Below, one piece after another: positions 1 to 6,546 of a stretch of 27,692 nucleotides of DNA. A program made the position numbers and the translations under genes. Numbering within the stretch: the stretch's first letter is position 1; each line of letters opens with the position of its first letter. The notes under the pieces are model-generated. The model saw nothing but the letters and a program-made list of their open reading frames with translations. It had not been told where the DNA came from and searched no databases. This DNA comes from Ruminococcus sp. UBA1394 (GTDB lineage Bacteria > Bacillota > Clostridia > Oscillospirales > Ruminococcaceae): contig DBQM01000057.1 of assembly GCA_002305725.1 (NCBI GenBank), forward strand, positions 1 to 27,692, read 5' to 3'.

Positions 1-27
1 ATTATATTGTAACAGGAGTTGATGCAG

Positions 28-972
28 ATGCCCTTAGTACCAACGAAAAACAATTCAAATCAAACTAAAACAGAGAAATCCGAAAAACAAGAAGTGGCTT
101 TTATGGTTTCAAAACCCAAATTCAAACTTTCTGACTTAATTCTGTCTGAAAAAAATTTGGACGAATTAAACACAGTTATCAAAGCTAAGGAATGCTGGAT
201 TAAGGTTTTTGTAGAATGGAATCTCCAGTCTGTAATGAAACAAAGAAAGAGTTTGTTTATAAATTTATACGGAGATCCCGGAACAGGAAAAACAATGGCT
301 GCCCATGCAATTGCAAATGAACTCAATAAAGAGATGATTTGTGTTAACTATGCTGACATTGAATCTAAATACGTGGGAGAAACCAGTAAAAATCTGACTT
401 CCCTATTTAAGACCGCTTCCACAAAAGATATCATCATTTTTTTTGATGAAGCGGATGCCTTGCTCAGTAAGCGTGTAACCAATATGTCAAGTTCTACGGA
501 TGTCAGTGTAAATCAGACTCGCTCTGTACTACTTACTTTACTGAATGATTTTGATGGTATGGTGATATTTGCCACAAATTTCATCAGCAATTATGATCCG
601 GCTTTCATGCGTAGAATACAGTACCATATAAAATTTGAACTGCCTGATACAGAATTGAGAAAAAGGTTATGGAGTATGTACATACCAAAAGAAATGCCTA
701 CGAATGCCGATATTCTCGAAATTGCTAAGAAATATGACGGAATTAGTGGCAGTGATATTTCAAATGCCGTATTAAAAGCTGCTTTAAAAGCAGCAAAAAA
801 TCATGCTTTTCTTGTAAAACAATCGGATTTTGAAGAAGCAATCACTGAAATTATAAAAAGCAAAAAGGCAAACAAAAATATTGATGACAGTGATGTGAAA
901 ATCACAAAAACAGAGGTTGTTCCGGAATCAGAGGTTCCGAAAGACATAGTAGCAAAATCAAATAATATGTAA
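28..972 (+). CDS. Classic AAA-family ATPase (single AAA module)
   Basis: A 314-residue single-module AAA+ ATPase, probably a hexameric remodelling motor. The Walker A motif GDPGTGKT is at about residues 82-89, with an aromatic pore loop KYVGE at about 115. Walker B (IIIFFDEAD) is at about 135-143, sensor 1 is FATN, and an arginine pair in DPAFMRR fits the second region of homology. The tail after about 275 is Lys/Asp-rich and looks disordered. No protease, zinc-binding or membrane segment is fused, so it is not FtsH-like; it resembles stand-alone AAA remodellers. The ATG at 28 is preferred because AGGAG lies 9 bases upstream, while the TTG at 19 and ATG at 22 are too close to it. It is the first visible gene of a five-gene operon; its promoter is outside the window. 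Family assignment is firm; substrate unknown, probably among the neighbouring small or membrane proteins. Confidence 0.9.
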   Translation: MPLVPTKNNSNQTKTEKSEKQEVAFMVSKPKFKLSDLILSEKNLDELNTVIKAKECWIKVFVEWNLQSVMKQRKSLFINLYGDPGTGKTMAAHAIANELNKEMICVNYADIESKYVGETSKNLTSLFKTASTKDIIIFFDEADALLSKRVTNMSSSTDVSVNQTRSVLLTLLNDFDGMVIFATNFISNYDPAFMRRIQYHIKFELPDTELRKRLWSMYIPKEMPTNADILEIAKKYDGISGSDISNAVLKAALKAAKNHAFLVKQSDFEEAITEIIKSKKANKNIDDSDVKITKTEVVPESEVPKDIVAKSNNM

Positions 973-988
973 AATGGAGGAGTTAATC

Positions 989-1357
989 ATGATTTTATTT
1001 TCAGTATTGGCAACAATCGGTGCAGCGGTTGTACTATCTTTGCTTGATAAGTTTTATGATGATATTATCAAGTGGCTCAAGGTTATTGGTCAGGTAGCAA
1101 AAAAAGCTGTGCAGGGGGTGCTTATAGGATGTAAAACTTTTATCAATGCTGGACGTGCTGCTTTTCGCACTGCCGGAAAAGAAATTTCAAGGAATTACTC
1201 AAAAGTCGGCGATCAGTGGCAAGTTACAGAGGTTGAAAGAAATGTTTCTGCTGACAAAATACCTGATGAAATTTATCAGCAGGCTGAACAGACAACAGAT
1301 GATCTGCTTGAACTAACGGCGGATATTGAAGCACAGCTTCTTAAAAATTATCAGTGA
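989..1357 (+). CDS. Small membrane-associated helical protein, paralogue of the 1803-2249 product
   Basis: Unknown 122-aa protein. Residues 1-18 form a hydrophobic N-terminal helix (membrane anchor or signal anchor), followed by a basic amphipathic helical stretch and a C-terminal half containing NYSK, a short beta-like segment, and DKIPDEIYQQA. The same arrangement (NYSK, 13-15 residues, then DEIPADIKEKA) recurs in the protein at 1803-2249, so the two are related. The start at 989 is chosen because GGAGG at 977-981 sits 7 bases upstream; an in-frame ATG at 974 has no room for a ribosome binding site. Only 16 bases separate it from the AAA gene, so co-transcription is likely. Function unknown; substrate or adaptor of the AAA ATPase is an inference. 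Confidence 0.75.
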   Translation: MILFSVLATIGAAVVLSLLDKFYDDIIKWLKVIGQVAKKAVQGVLIGCKTFINAGRAAFRTAGKEISRNYSKVGDQWQVTEVERNVSADKIPDEIYQQAEQTTDDLLELTADIEAQLLKNYQ

Positions 1358-1365
1358 GGTGCAGT

Positions 1366-1797
1366 ATGGCAAAAGTAAATATATTTGAAAACTTTGGTTC
1401 TTTTCTGGAACAGGGTAAATCCAGTACCAAGAAATCAGATTCTTCTCCGCTGACATGGGAAAAATTCATTGAGAAAACTGGAAAAGATATCGACAAGCGT
1501 CTTATAGCTCATGCTAAAAAAGAAGGACTTGTCTATGTCGGTGGTAAATGTCGTTTTACAGTAACAGCTTCTGAACAGGACGAAAACAAGTTTGTCTTGA
1601 ATGTAGATGCAGAACTGTATTACAAGGATCAGTTTAAAGCTGAAAATAACTTTCAGATCTATCCCCTGCATACCGAAAGGAACTTCGAGGGCTTTGCATT
1701 GGATGATGATGAAACAAAAAATCAGCTTGAAAAGCTCAAAACAGAACAGTATGAATTTAATGTGGAAACACCACAGTTTAAAAATGAAAAGGAGTAA
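1366..1797 (+). CDS. Unknown soluble protein in the AAA operon
   Basis: A 143-aa protein with no signal peptide or membrane segment. The N-terminal ~25 residues are Ser/Lys-rich and probably flexible. A helical region (about 28-55) is followed by alternating hydrophobic residues (VYVGGKCRFTVTA, KFVLNVDAELYY) suggesting a small beta-sheet domain, and an acidic, charged C-terminus. No family recognised. The GTG at 1354 overlaps the preceding stop and lacks a usable site; the ATG at 1366 has GAGGTG about 5 bases upstream. It lies between the two paralogous helical proteins with intergenic gaps of 8 and 5 bases, so it is almost certainly translated from the same message and may bind one of them. 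Confidence 0.75.
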   Translation: MAKVNIFENFGSFLEQGKSSTKKSDSSPLTWEKFIEKTGKDIDKRLIAHAKKEGLVYVGGKCRFTVTASEQDENKFVLNVDAELYYKDQFKAENNFQIYPLHTERNFEGFALDDDETKNQLEKLKTEQYEFNVETPQFKNEKE

Positions 1798-1802
1798 TTA
1801 TC

Positions 1803-2249
1803 ATGGGATTTTTCAAAAAACTAGGTAGCCTTCTTGACAAAGCATTTGAAAAGATTGCAAAACTTACTAAGAAATTAGTAAAATTCATGGTAAATGGATT
1901 GAGAAAAGTTGCAATGACTATCGGCAAATTCTTTACACTGCTGACACAGTGGATAGACAAGGCTATGAATTACGTTGCAGCAACTTTTGGGGTTATTGTA
2001 TCCGGCGTTCAGACGTTTTTAAAGAAAGTCGGCGATGAATATCAGGAACTTTCATACAACTACTCTAAGCAGTCGGATGGTTCTTACATAAAGAATACGG
2101 TTGTAAAACAGACGTTTGTATCGGAAGACGAAATTCCGGCTGATATAAAGGAAAAAGCTTTGATGATGGAAGAAGGAAACATGATAGATATGTCCACTAC
2201 AACTGCCTCAAAGCAGGAATATGCTTGTAATACTCTAAATATTGCATAA
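1803..2249 (+). CDS. Small amphipathic helical protein, second paralogue
   Basis: A 148-aa unknown protein. The first ~60 residues are a run of Lys/Phe/Leu-rich amphipathic helices (MGFFKKLGSLLDKAFEKIAKL), of the kind that lie on membranes. Residues ~60-90 are more hydrophobic (VAATFGVIVSGVQTFL). The C-terminal part shares the NYSK and DEIPADIKEKA segments with the product of 989-1357. It differs from that paralogue by replacing the N-terminal hydrophobic anchor with amphipathic helices. AAGGAG lies just upstream of the ATG, overlapping the end of the previous gene. Its location within the AAA operon suggests a shared complex at the membrane; function unknown. Confidence 0.75.
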   Translation: MGFFKKLGSLLDKAFEKIAKLTKKLVKFMVNGLRKVAMTIGKFFTLLTQWIDKAMNYVAATFGVIVSGVQTFLKKVGDEYQELSYNYSKQSDGSYIKNTVVKQTFVSEDEIPADIKEKALMMEEGNMIDMSTTTASKQEYACNTLNIA

Positions 2250-2266
2250 GGATGGAAGGAAACGTC

Positions 2267-3529
2267 ATGGTTTATATTATTATCTTATTAATTCTTGCAG
2301 GCGCTTTATGGTTTTTTGGTAAAAAAGCCAAAGGTTTTTATAAGGGTCATGAATTTACAATAAAATATATACTACTTTCTTTTTTGTTTGTAACAGTATC
2401 GGCGACTCTTTATGACAGCAGCTCTAATGAAGATTCTTATTATAACAGTTATTATTATGAAAATAATAATGATCTTAATACTGGTCTAATCGTGTCACTT
2501 TGTATTGTTGTTGCTTTATATATAGTTATGCGTTTACTTTGTAAACCGAACATTAATAAATTTTATGATAACAACAGATATACAATAAATTCAATATTTA
2601 TAAGTTCTATAGTTGTATTATTATTATCAGCCTTTATTAAAAGTGTTGCTGTTACTATTATTTGTACTATAGCAGCTGCTGTTATATGCATTTATATAAG
2701 GATATCTTACCAGTCAAGAGTTATTGGTTATATATCTAAATATATTTACAATATTGCTAATGGAATCGATAAGCAAAACTTATTAACTGAAGCTCATTTT
2801 TTCTCACAACCTGAAGCCAAAAGATTGTTGAATCAAGGTTATAAAATTAATGATATGTCGCCTTTGGATTTCATGAGAGCAATTTTAAGAGACAACGTAA
2901 TTAATGGAATAAAAAAAGAATTCATAGAGGGACTTGAGGAAAGTGAAAATAAAGATATAGGAAGAATTTTCTTCTACTACGAATATATACACTATCTCCC
3001 TTACCTTGAAGAACAAGGTATTAATTTAATAGACTGTATTGACGATTTCGGCATTATAAACAGCTCTTATTGGTACATCGAAGATGTGGCATTTTTCAGC
3101 AATGTTCTGTTGGAAGATGCAATATCAGTGGCTGAACTGTCCATAAGAGACACTCCAAAGTTATCAGATGTACCATTTTCACTGTATTATTTTATTAACC
3201 ATATGTATGGCTTGAATTTTTTAAATTCTTATGTAACTGAATATGATTTAGATGGTCTTAAAAATAAACCTGAACTTTTTAAGGATGACTTTGATGCATT
3301 ATATAATTCATTTGGTAAAGCAATGCTTGATGTAATGACAAAGAATAACCGGATAATTAAAACGCCCAGTGGAAATGAAGAGAACGAATTTTTATATTCT
3401 TATAATCATGAAGATGAGGATGGAATAATTAAAGAAGAATATGGTCAGCAGTTTGAAGCTCATAGAGTTCCAATGGATGTTGATATTTCACAAGGACAGC
3501 TGGATGAATTGGCAGGTTGCCCTGCTTAA
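2267..3529 (+). CDS. Multi-pass membrane protein with large soluble C-terminal domain
   Basis: A 420-aa protein of unrecognised family. About five hydrophobic segments occupy the first ~150 residues: 2-16, 33-48, 74-92, 108-124 and 127-146. The loop between the second and third is rich in Asn, Ser and Tyr and may be extracellular. The remaining ~270 residues are soluble, alpha-helical in character and acidic, with no motif I can name. The ATG at 2267 has GGAAGGA 6 bases upstream; an in-frame ATG at 2252 overlaps that site. It is the last gene of the operon and is followed by a clear terminator at 3561-3596. It probably supplies the membrane platform for the AAA ATPase and the small helical proteins (inference). 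Confidence 0.75.
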   Translation: MVYIIILLILAGALWFFGKKAKGFYKGHEFTIKYILLSFLFVTVSATLYDSSSNEDSYYNSYYYENNNDLNTGLIVSLCIVVALYIVMRLLCKPNINKFYDNNRYTINSIFISSIVVLLLSAFIKSVAVTIICTIAAAVICIYIRISYQSRVIGYISKYIYNIANGIDKQNLLTEAHFFSQPEAKRLLNQGYKINDMSPLDFMRAILRDNVINGIKKEFIEGLEESENKDIGRIFFYYEYIHYLPYLEEQGINLIDCIDDFGIINSSYWYIEDVAFFSNVLLEDAISVAELSIRDTPKLSDVPFSLYYFINHMYGLNFLNSYVTEYDLDGLKNKPELFKDDFDALYNSFGKAMLDVMTKNNRIIKTPSGNEENEFLYSYNHEDEDGIIKEEYGQQFEAHRVPMDVDISQGQLDELAGCPA

Positions 3530-3560
3530 TGTTTCCAGATGGTTATAAAAAGTTAACTAC

Positions 3561-3596
3561 AAAAATCTCAGTTACATAATGTGACTGAGATTTTTT
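3561..3596 (+). terminator. Rho-independent terminator closing the AAA operon
   Basis: The stem 3561-3575 pairs with 3581-3595 (15 bp with one G-U pair) around a 5-base loop ATAAT, and the 3' arm ends in TTTTTT. The A-run on the 5' arm means it could also work in reverse. It separates the five-gene operon from the independently promoted gene at 3671. Confidence 0.9.
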
Positions 3597-3603
3597 AAAT
3601 ATC

Positions 3604-3632
3604 TTGATTTCAGTGCTTGCATCTGTTATAAT
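3604..3632 (+). promoter_or_regulatory. Sigma-A promoter with extended -10 for the 3671 gene
   Basis: TTGATT (3604-3609), a 17-base spacer, and TATAAT (3627-3632), preceded by TG one base upstream of the hexamer (extended -10). Transcription would start near 3639, leaving a leader of about 30 bases. Confidence 0.8.
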
Positions 3633-3670
3633 AAGTATAGATAAAAAGGAAATAATGGAGAAAAAAATAT

Positions 3671-4336
3671 ATGTCTCTCTTTTCTAACCTTTTCAAGCCA
3701 AAATCTGTCAGTGAAACTGAATCTGTCATAAATCTTCTGAAATGCTGGGAGAAAGAGCATTTTCCTTATAGTGGATACAGTTACACTTCATATACAAGAA
3801 CTAAAATAAATATAAGCAGATATACAGTGTATAAAAGTGAAACAGGAGAAAAAATACAGCTTTCTGATATTGAGTTGCCGCAGACAGAAAAATCAAATGT
3901 CAAGCGTATTGTAAAGGCAGTCGTTGATTGGTGGGAGAATGATAAAAGTTCAACCCTGCCTTATTTTATAGCAGAATACCGCAATAATGTCGCTACTGAA
4001 GTACAAAGGTTCAAAGCAAACTGCATAAAGCTTGATAAGCTTAGCGATGAACTGAAAAAGGACATTCTTTTCTCTGAGATAGAGCGTCTGTTTCAGGCAA
4101 AGCTCAAGGTTCTATATAATGAATTGCTTTTCTGCAAGTTTGAGAATCTTAGAAATGTAAAATATTTTCAGACGATACATAGTAAATTATTGTCGCTCTG
4201 CAATGATATGAAAATTCTGAATACGGCTTTTGCGGATTATATGTATGCCCTTTCCAGAACGGAGTATGAAGATAATAAGCAGGATTTGGAACGAATCCGT
4301 ATCAGTGTAGAAGCAATGTCTGCGGTTGTTGAATAA
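3671..4336 (+). CDS. Unknown cytoplasmic helical protein
   Basis: A 221-aa protein with no recognised family, signal peptide or membrane helix. The first ~15 residues (MSLFSNLFKPKS) resemble a short amphipathic targeting helix. Residues 25-60 are Tyr/Ser/Thr-rich, and residues 75-220 look like long helices that could form a bundle or coiled coil. It is a single-gene transcription unit: its own extended -10 promoter lies upstream (3604-3632) and a terminator follows (4358-4398). GGAG at 3657-3660 is 10 bases before the ATG. Proximity to the AAA operon suggests a related role, but nothing in the sequence proves it. Confidence 0.7.
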   Translation: MSLFSNLFKPKSVSETESVINLLKCWEKEHFPYSGYSYTSYTRTKINISRYTVYKSETGEKIQLSDIELPQTEKSNVKRIVKAVVDWWENDKSSTLPYFIAEYRNNVATEVQRFKANCIKLDKLSDELKKDILFSEIERLFQAKLKVLYNELLFCKFENLRNVKYFQTIHSKLLSLCNDMKILNTAFADYMYALSRTEYEDNKQDLERIRISVEAMSAVVE

Positions 4337-4357
4337 TATGCCAAATAATAAAAATAT

Positions 4358-4398
4358 GCTGCTCATATCCCATATTGTGGGTATGAGCAGCTTTTCTT
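4358..4398 (+). terminator. Rho-independent terminator after the 3671 gene
   Basis: GCTGCTCATA and following bases pair with TATGAGCAGC (arms about 4358-4372 and 4378-4391, one bulged base), followed by TTTTCTT. Confidence 0.85.
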
Positions 4399-4420
4399 AA
4401 TGATTTTTTCAAAAATGCTA

Positions 4421-4449
4421 TTGCATTTCTCTGCGAATCGTGTTATAAT
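4421..4449 (+). promoter_or_regulatory. Sigma-A promoter with extended -10, upstream of a non-coding region
   Basis: TTGCAT (4421-4426), 17-base spacer, TATAAT (4444-4449), with TG at 4441-4442 forming an extended -10. It has the same architecture as the promoter at 3604. No convincing reading frame follows; the first strong downstream signal is the terminator at 4661-4698. Confidence 0.75.
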
Positions 4450-4455
4450 ATATGT

Positions 4456-4698
4456 GTCAGTTAGCGTATCAAACCCACAACATATGGACAGTACTCATAT
4501 TCATTAGGTGTCGCAACACCAAACAAACCTGAGATTTCAATTTTTCTGTCATAGACATCTAAGGGAATTCACCCTAATAAATTTTATAAAATCGCATAAT
4601 TGTGTAGGGGTGGATCGCCTCCACCAATTGAATATGCGTATTTTTAAAGGTTACAAAAAGGTCGCAAATACGGTAAATAACGTATTTGCGGCTTTTTT
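4456..4698 (+). ncRNA. Candidate structured small RNA of about 240 nt
   Basis: A promoter with predicted start near 4456 and a strong terminator at 4661-4698 enclose a stretch with no credible gene. Small hairpins are visible inside: GGTGT(CGCA)ACACC at 4507-4520, AGGG/CCCT at 4562-4575, and GGTGGA(TCGCC)TCCACC at 4609-4625. The first hairpin contains TGTCGCA, the exact complement of the TGCGACA motif repeated four times in the tandem repeats downstream (4802-4945). I do not recognise a known RNA class; it lacks an obvious 6S, tmRNA or RNase P layout. Existence of the transcript is inferred from promoter, terminator and hairpins. Confidence 0.5.
4661..4698 (+). terminator. Strong terminator of the candidate small RNA
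   Basis: 4661-4672 pairs with 4681-4692 (12 bp, one G-U) around an 8-base loop, followed by TTTTTT. An upstream A-run can extend the pairing into the U-tract. Confidence 0.85.
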
Positions 4699-4756
4699 GT
4701 TTTATCAGAAATATGCACTTTTGTTCAGTGAGGGGTCAGAGTAAAGGGATTCTGAC

Positions 4757-4777
4757 GAATTTTCTGTCGCAAAATTC
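4757..4777. promoter_or_regulatory. Inverted repeat enclosing a TGTCGCA site
   Basis: GAATTTT (4757-4763) and AAAATTC (4771-4777) are perfect 7-bp arms around CTGTCGC. The centre overlaps TGTCGCA, the reverse complement of the TGCGACA iteron of the adjacent tandem repeats, so it may be a binding site for the same protein. A further TCAGA/TCTGA inverted repeat lies just upstream (about 4735-4756). Confidence 0.4.
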
Positions 4778-4787
4778 TGGAATCCTC

Positions 4788-4916
4788 TTGTTAAAAAACA
4801 ATGCGACAATGCGACAAGGTGATTTTGGTTTGAGTGCGGTTATGTTAAAGTTTGTGGATTTTGGGGGAGATTGCAGCAATTTGCAGTGCTTCAAAAAACA
4901 TATATACAATTCTCTC
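4788..4916. repeat. 129-bp tandem repeat, unit 1 (iteron-bearing)
   Basis: First copy of an imperfect direct repeat. It carries TGCGACA twice in tandem (4802-4808 and 4810-4816), followed by a similar order of segments to unit 2: GTTAAAG, TTGTG, GGG-AGATTGC, a second TTGC, and an AAA-CATATATA-like tail. Both strands are open in short frames here, but the repeated content reads as non-coding. Iteron-like: a replication origin, partition site or regulator array are possible roles. Confidence 0.7.
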
Positions 4917-5045
4917 TTATAAAGAAACAGTGCGACAATGCGACAAGATGAATTTGTTTTAATTGCGATTTTGTTAAAGCTTGTGACTTTGGGGCAGATT
5001 GCGGTATATTGCGGCGTTTTAAAGTATGTATATAACCGTCTTCTG
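4917..5045. repeat. 129-bp tandem repeat, unit 2 (iteron-bearing)
   Basis: Second copy, offset exactly 129 bases. TGCGACA occurs twice (4931-4937 and 4939-4945), and the 16-base paired motif is identical to unit 1 while the remainder has diverged. That selective conservation points to the paired TGCGACA as the functional core. The remainder to 5163 is AT-rich with no feature I can support. Confidence 0.7.
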
Positions 5046-5163
5046 TCAGGGAAGTGTGTAGCATCAGTTCTTTGAAGTAAAATTCGCAAAAATAAAAATA
5101 CGCAGGTACAGCGAGAGGTAATCTGAAATACCGTAACAAACAGCCTCCATAAATATATATTAT

Positions 5164-5210
5164 AATTCCGATAAGGTGAATCTTTCAGCCTTATCGGAAT
5201 TTTTGTTTTT
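5164..5210 (+). terminator. Hairpin with U-run immediately before the amidoligase ribosome binding site
   Basis: A perfect 13-bp stem (5164-5176 with 5189-5201), 12-base loop, then TTTTGTTTTT. The U-run ends directly before GGGAGG (5211-5216). No promoter can be placed between hairpin and start codon, so upstream transcripts must either end here or read through; an attenuator is therefore possible. Confidence 0.8.
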
Positions 5211-5225
5211 GGGAGGTACTTGAAA

Positions 5226-6320
5226 ATGGAAGAAGAGAGAATCTGTACTCACTGCGGAGAGGAAATCAGTGAGGGAGAAGGAACAACGGTAAACGGAGAT
5301 TTGCTGTGTAATGAATGTGTTGATGAACACTGCATAACATGCGACCACTGCGGAGAAGTCATTTACACAGATGATTGTATCACCGATGACAACACCTGGC
5401 TCTGTCAGGACTGCTTTGAAGATTACTACCGCAGATGCGAAAGCTGCGACAGAATCATTCATGACAATGACGTGAACTGGCATAGTGACCTGCCGTACTG
5501 TGACAGCTGCTATGATGACCTTGATTCAGACGACGAGATTGAGGAGTATAGCTACAAGCCTACGCCATTGTTCAGAGGTGACGGTAAACGATACTTTGGA
5601 GTAGAGCTTGAGATTGACTGCGGTGGAAAGGATAATGATTATGCTTACAGACTGAAAAATATCGGCAACAGTCAGCTTGAAAACATCTACATAAAGTCGG
5701 ATGGAAGCCTTGATGAGGGTCTGGAAATAGTTTCCCATCCAATGACTCTTGAATATCACATGAACGAAATGAACTGGGAGGGTCTGATGAAAGAAGCAAT
5801 AAACCTTGGCTATCGTTCTCACCAGACATCAACCTGCGGACTCCATATCCATGTAAATCGTAATGCTTTTGGGGATAACCAGTCGGAGCAGGAAGAGGTC
5901 ATCAGCAAGATACTCTTCTTCGTTGAGAAAAACTGGAATGAGGTCTTTAAATTCAGCAGAAGAAACAGCTATAACATGAACAGATGGTCAGCAAGATACG
6001 GTTTTGAAAAGACAGGCAAGGAAATCCTTGATAAGGCTAAGAACAGCAGTAATGGCAGGTATGTTGCTGTAAACCTTAACAACTATCATACCATTGAATT
6101 CAGACTGTTCAGAGGCACATTAAAATACAATACATTCATAGCCACATTGCAGATGGTAAATAAAATCTGTGATGTGGCTATTTCTATGTCTGAGAGTGAG
6201 ATTGATGAAATGAGCTGGTCAGAGTTTGTAAGTTCCGTTGAAGAACCTGAGTTAGTGCAGTATCTGAAAGAGCGTAAGCTCTATGTTAATGAGGAAGTGA
6301 ACACTGAGGAGGAAATGTGA
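5226..6320 (+). CDS. Amidoligase-family enzyme with three N-terminal zinc ribbons
   Basis: A 364-aa protein. Residues 7-95 hold three zinc-ribbon units at an exact 32-residue period (C7/C10...C28/C31, C39/C42...C60/C63, C71/C74...C92/C95). The rest matches the amidoligase_2 family (glutamine-synthetase/ATP-grasp-like carboxylate-amine ligases): FGVELEID at 124-131, KSDGSLDEGLEIVSHP at 157-172, CGLHIHVNR at 204-212, and TIEFRLFRGTL near 295. Such enzymes join an amine to a carboxylate using ATP. The ATG at 5226 has GGGAGG upstream; a TTG at 5220 is less likely. Its stop overlaps the next start (TGATG), and a class II glutamine amidotransferase follows, an association known from published genomic analyses of this family. 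The zinc ribbons may bind a protein or nucleic acid substrate. Family call is firm; substrate unknown. Confidence 0.88.
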   Translation: MEEERICTHCGEEISEGEGTTVNGDLLCNECVDEHCITCDHCGEVIYTDDCITDDNTWLCQDCFEDYYRRCESCDRIIHDNDVNWHSDLPYCDSCYDDLDSDDEIEEYSYKPTPLFRGDGKRYFGVELEIDCGGKDNDYAYRLKNIGNSQLENIYIKSDGSLDEGLEIVSHPMTLEYHMNEMNWEGLMKEAINLGYRSHQTSTCGLHIHVNRNAFGDNQSEQEEVISKILFFVEKNWNEVFKFSRRNSYNMNRWSARYGFEKTGKEILDKAKNSSNGRYVAVNLNNYHTIEFRLFRGTLKYNTFIATLQMVNKICDVAISMSESEIDEMSWSEFVSSVEEPELVQYLKERKLYVNEEVNTEEEM

Positions 6321-6544
6321 TGAACAAAGAAAAGGTAAAATCTTTAAAGGAACGTTATCCGGCAGGTACAAGAATAAAGCTTGATTACATGGATGATATT
6401 CAGGCAGTTACGGCGGGTACAAAAGGTACAGTTGACCATGTTGACGATATGGGTACAATCCATATGAAATGGGATAACGGCAGTAGTCTTGGAATATGTC
6501 CTGATACTGACCGTTTTCACGTTGTAGGAAAGGCAGGTGAATAA
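6320..6544 (+). CDS. DUF4314 domain protein
   Basis: A 74-aa protein matching the DUF4314 pattern: a short basic N-terminus, RIKLDYMDD, GTKGTVDHVDDMGTIHMKWDNGSSLG and a final D-RFHVV. The core resembles a small SH3-like beta barrel, common in mobile elements of Firmicutes. The ATG overlaps the preceding TGA by one base and uses GAGGAGG at 6306-6312, so it is translationally coupled to the amidoligase. The amidotransferase starts 2 bases after its stop. Biochemical role unknown; coupling suggests it serves the amidoligase/amidotransferase pair. Confidence 0.85.
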   Translation: MNKEKVKSLKERYPAGTRIKLDYMDDIQAVTAGTKGTVDHVDDMGTIHMKWDNGSSLGICPDTDRFHVVGKAGE

Positions 6545-6546
6545 CT

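Noticed and set aside
4788..5045. CRISPR-like array
   Set aside because: Only two long diverged units with no regular short repeats and spacers, and no cas gene in the window.
4736..5139. Two minus-strand open frames of 82-117 codons with repeated peptide segments
   Set aside because: The apparent protein repeat simply mirrors the 129-bp DNA repeat. There is no ribosome binding site, and the composition is unlike the real genes.
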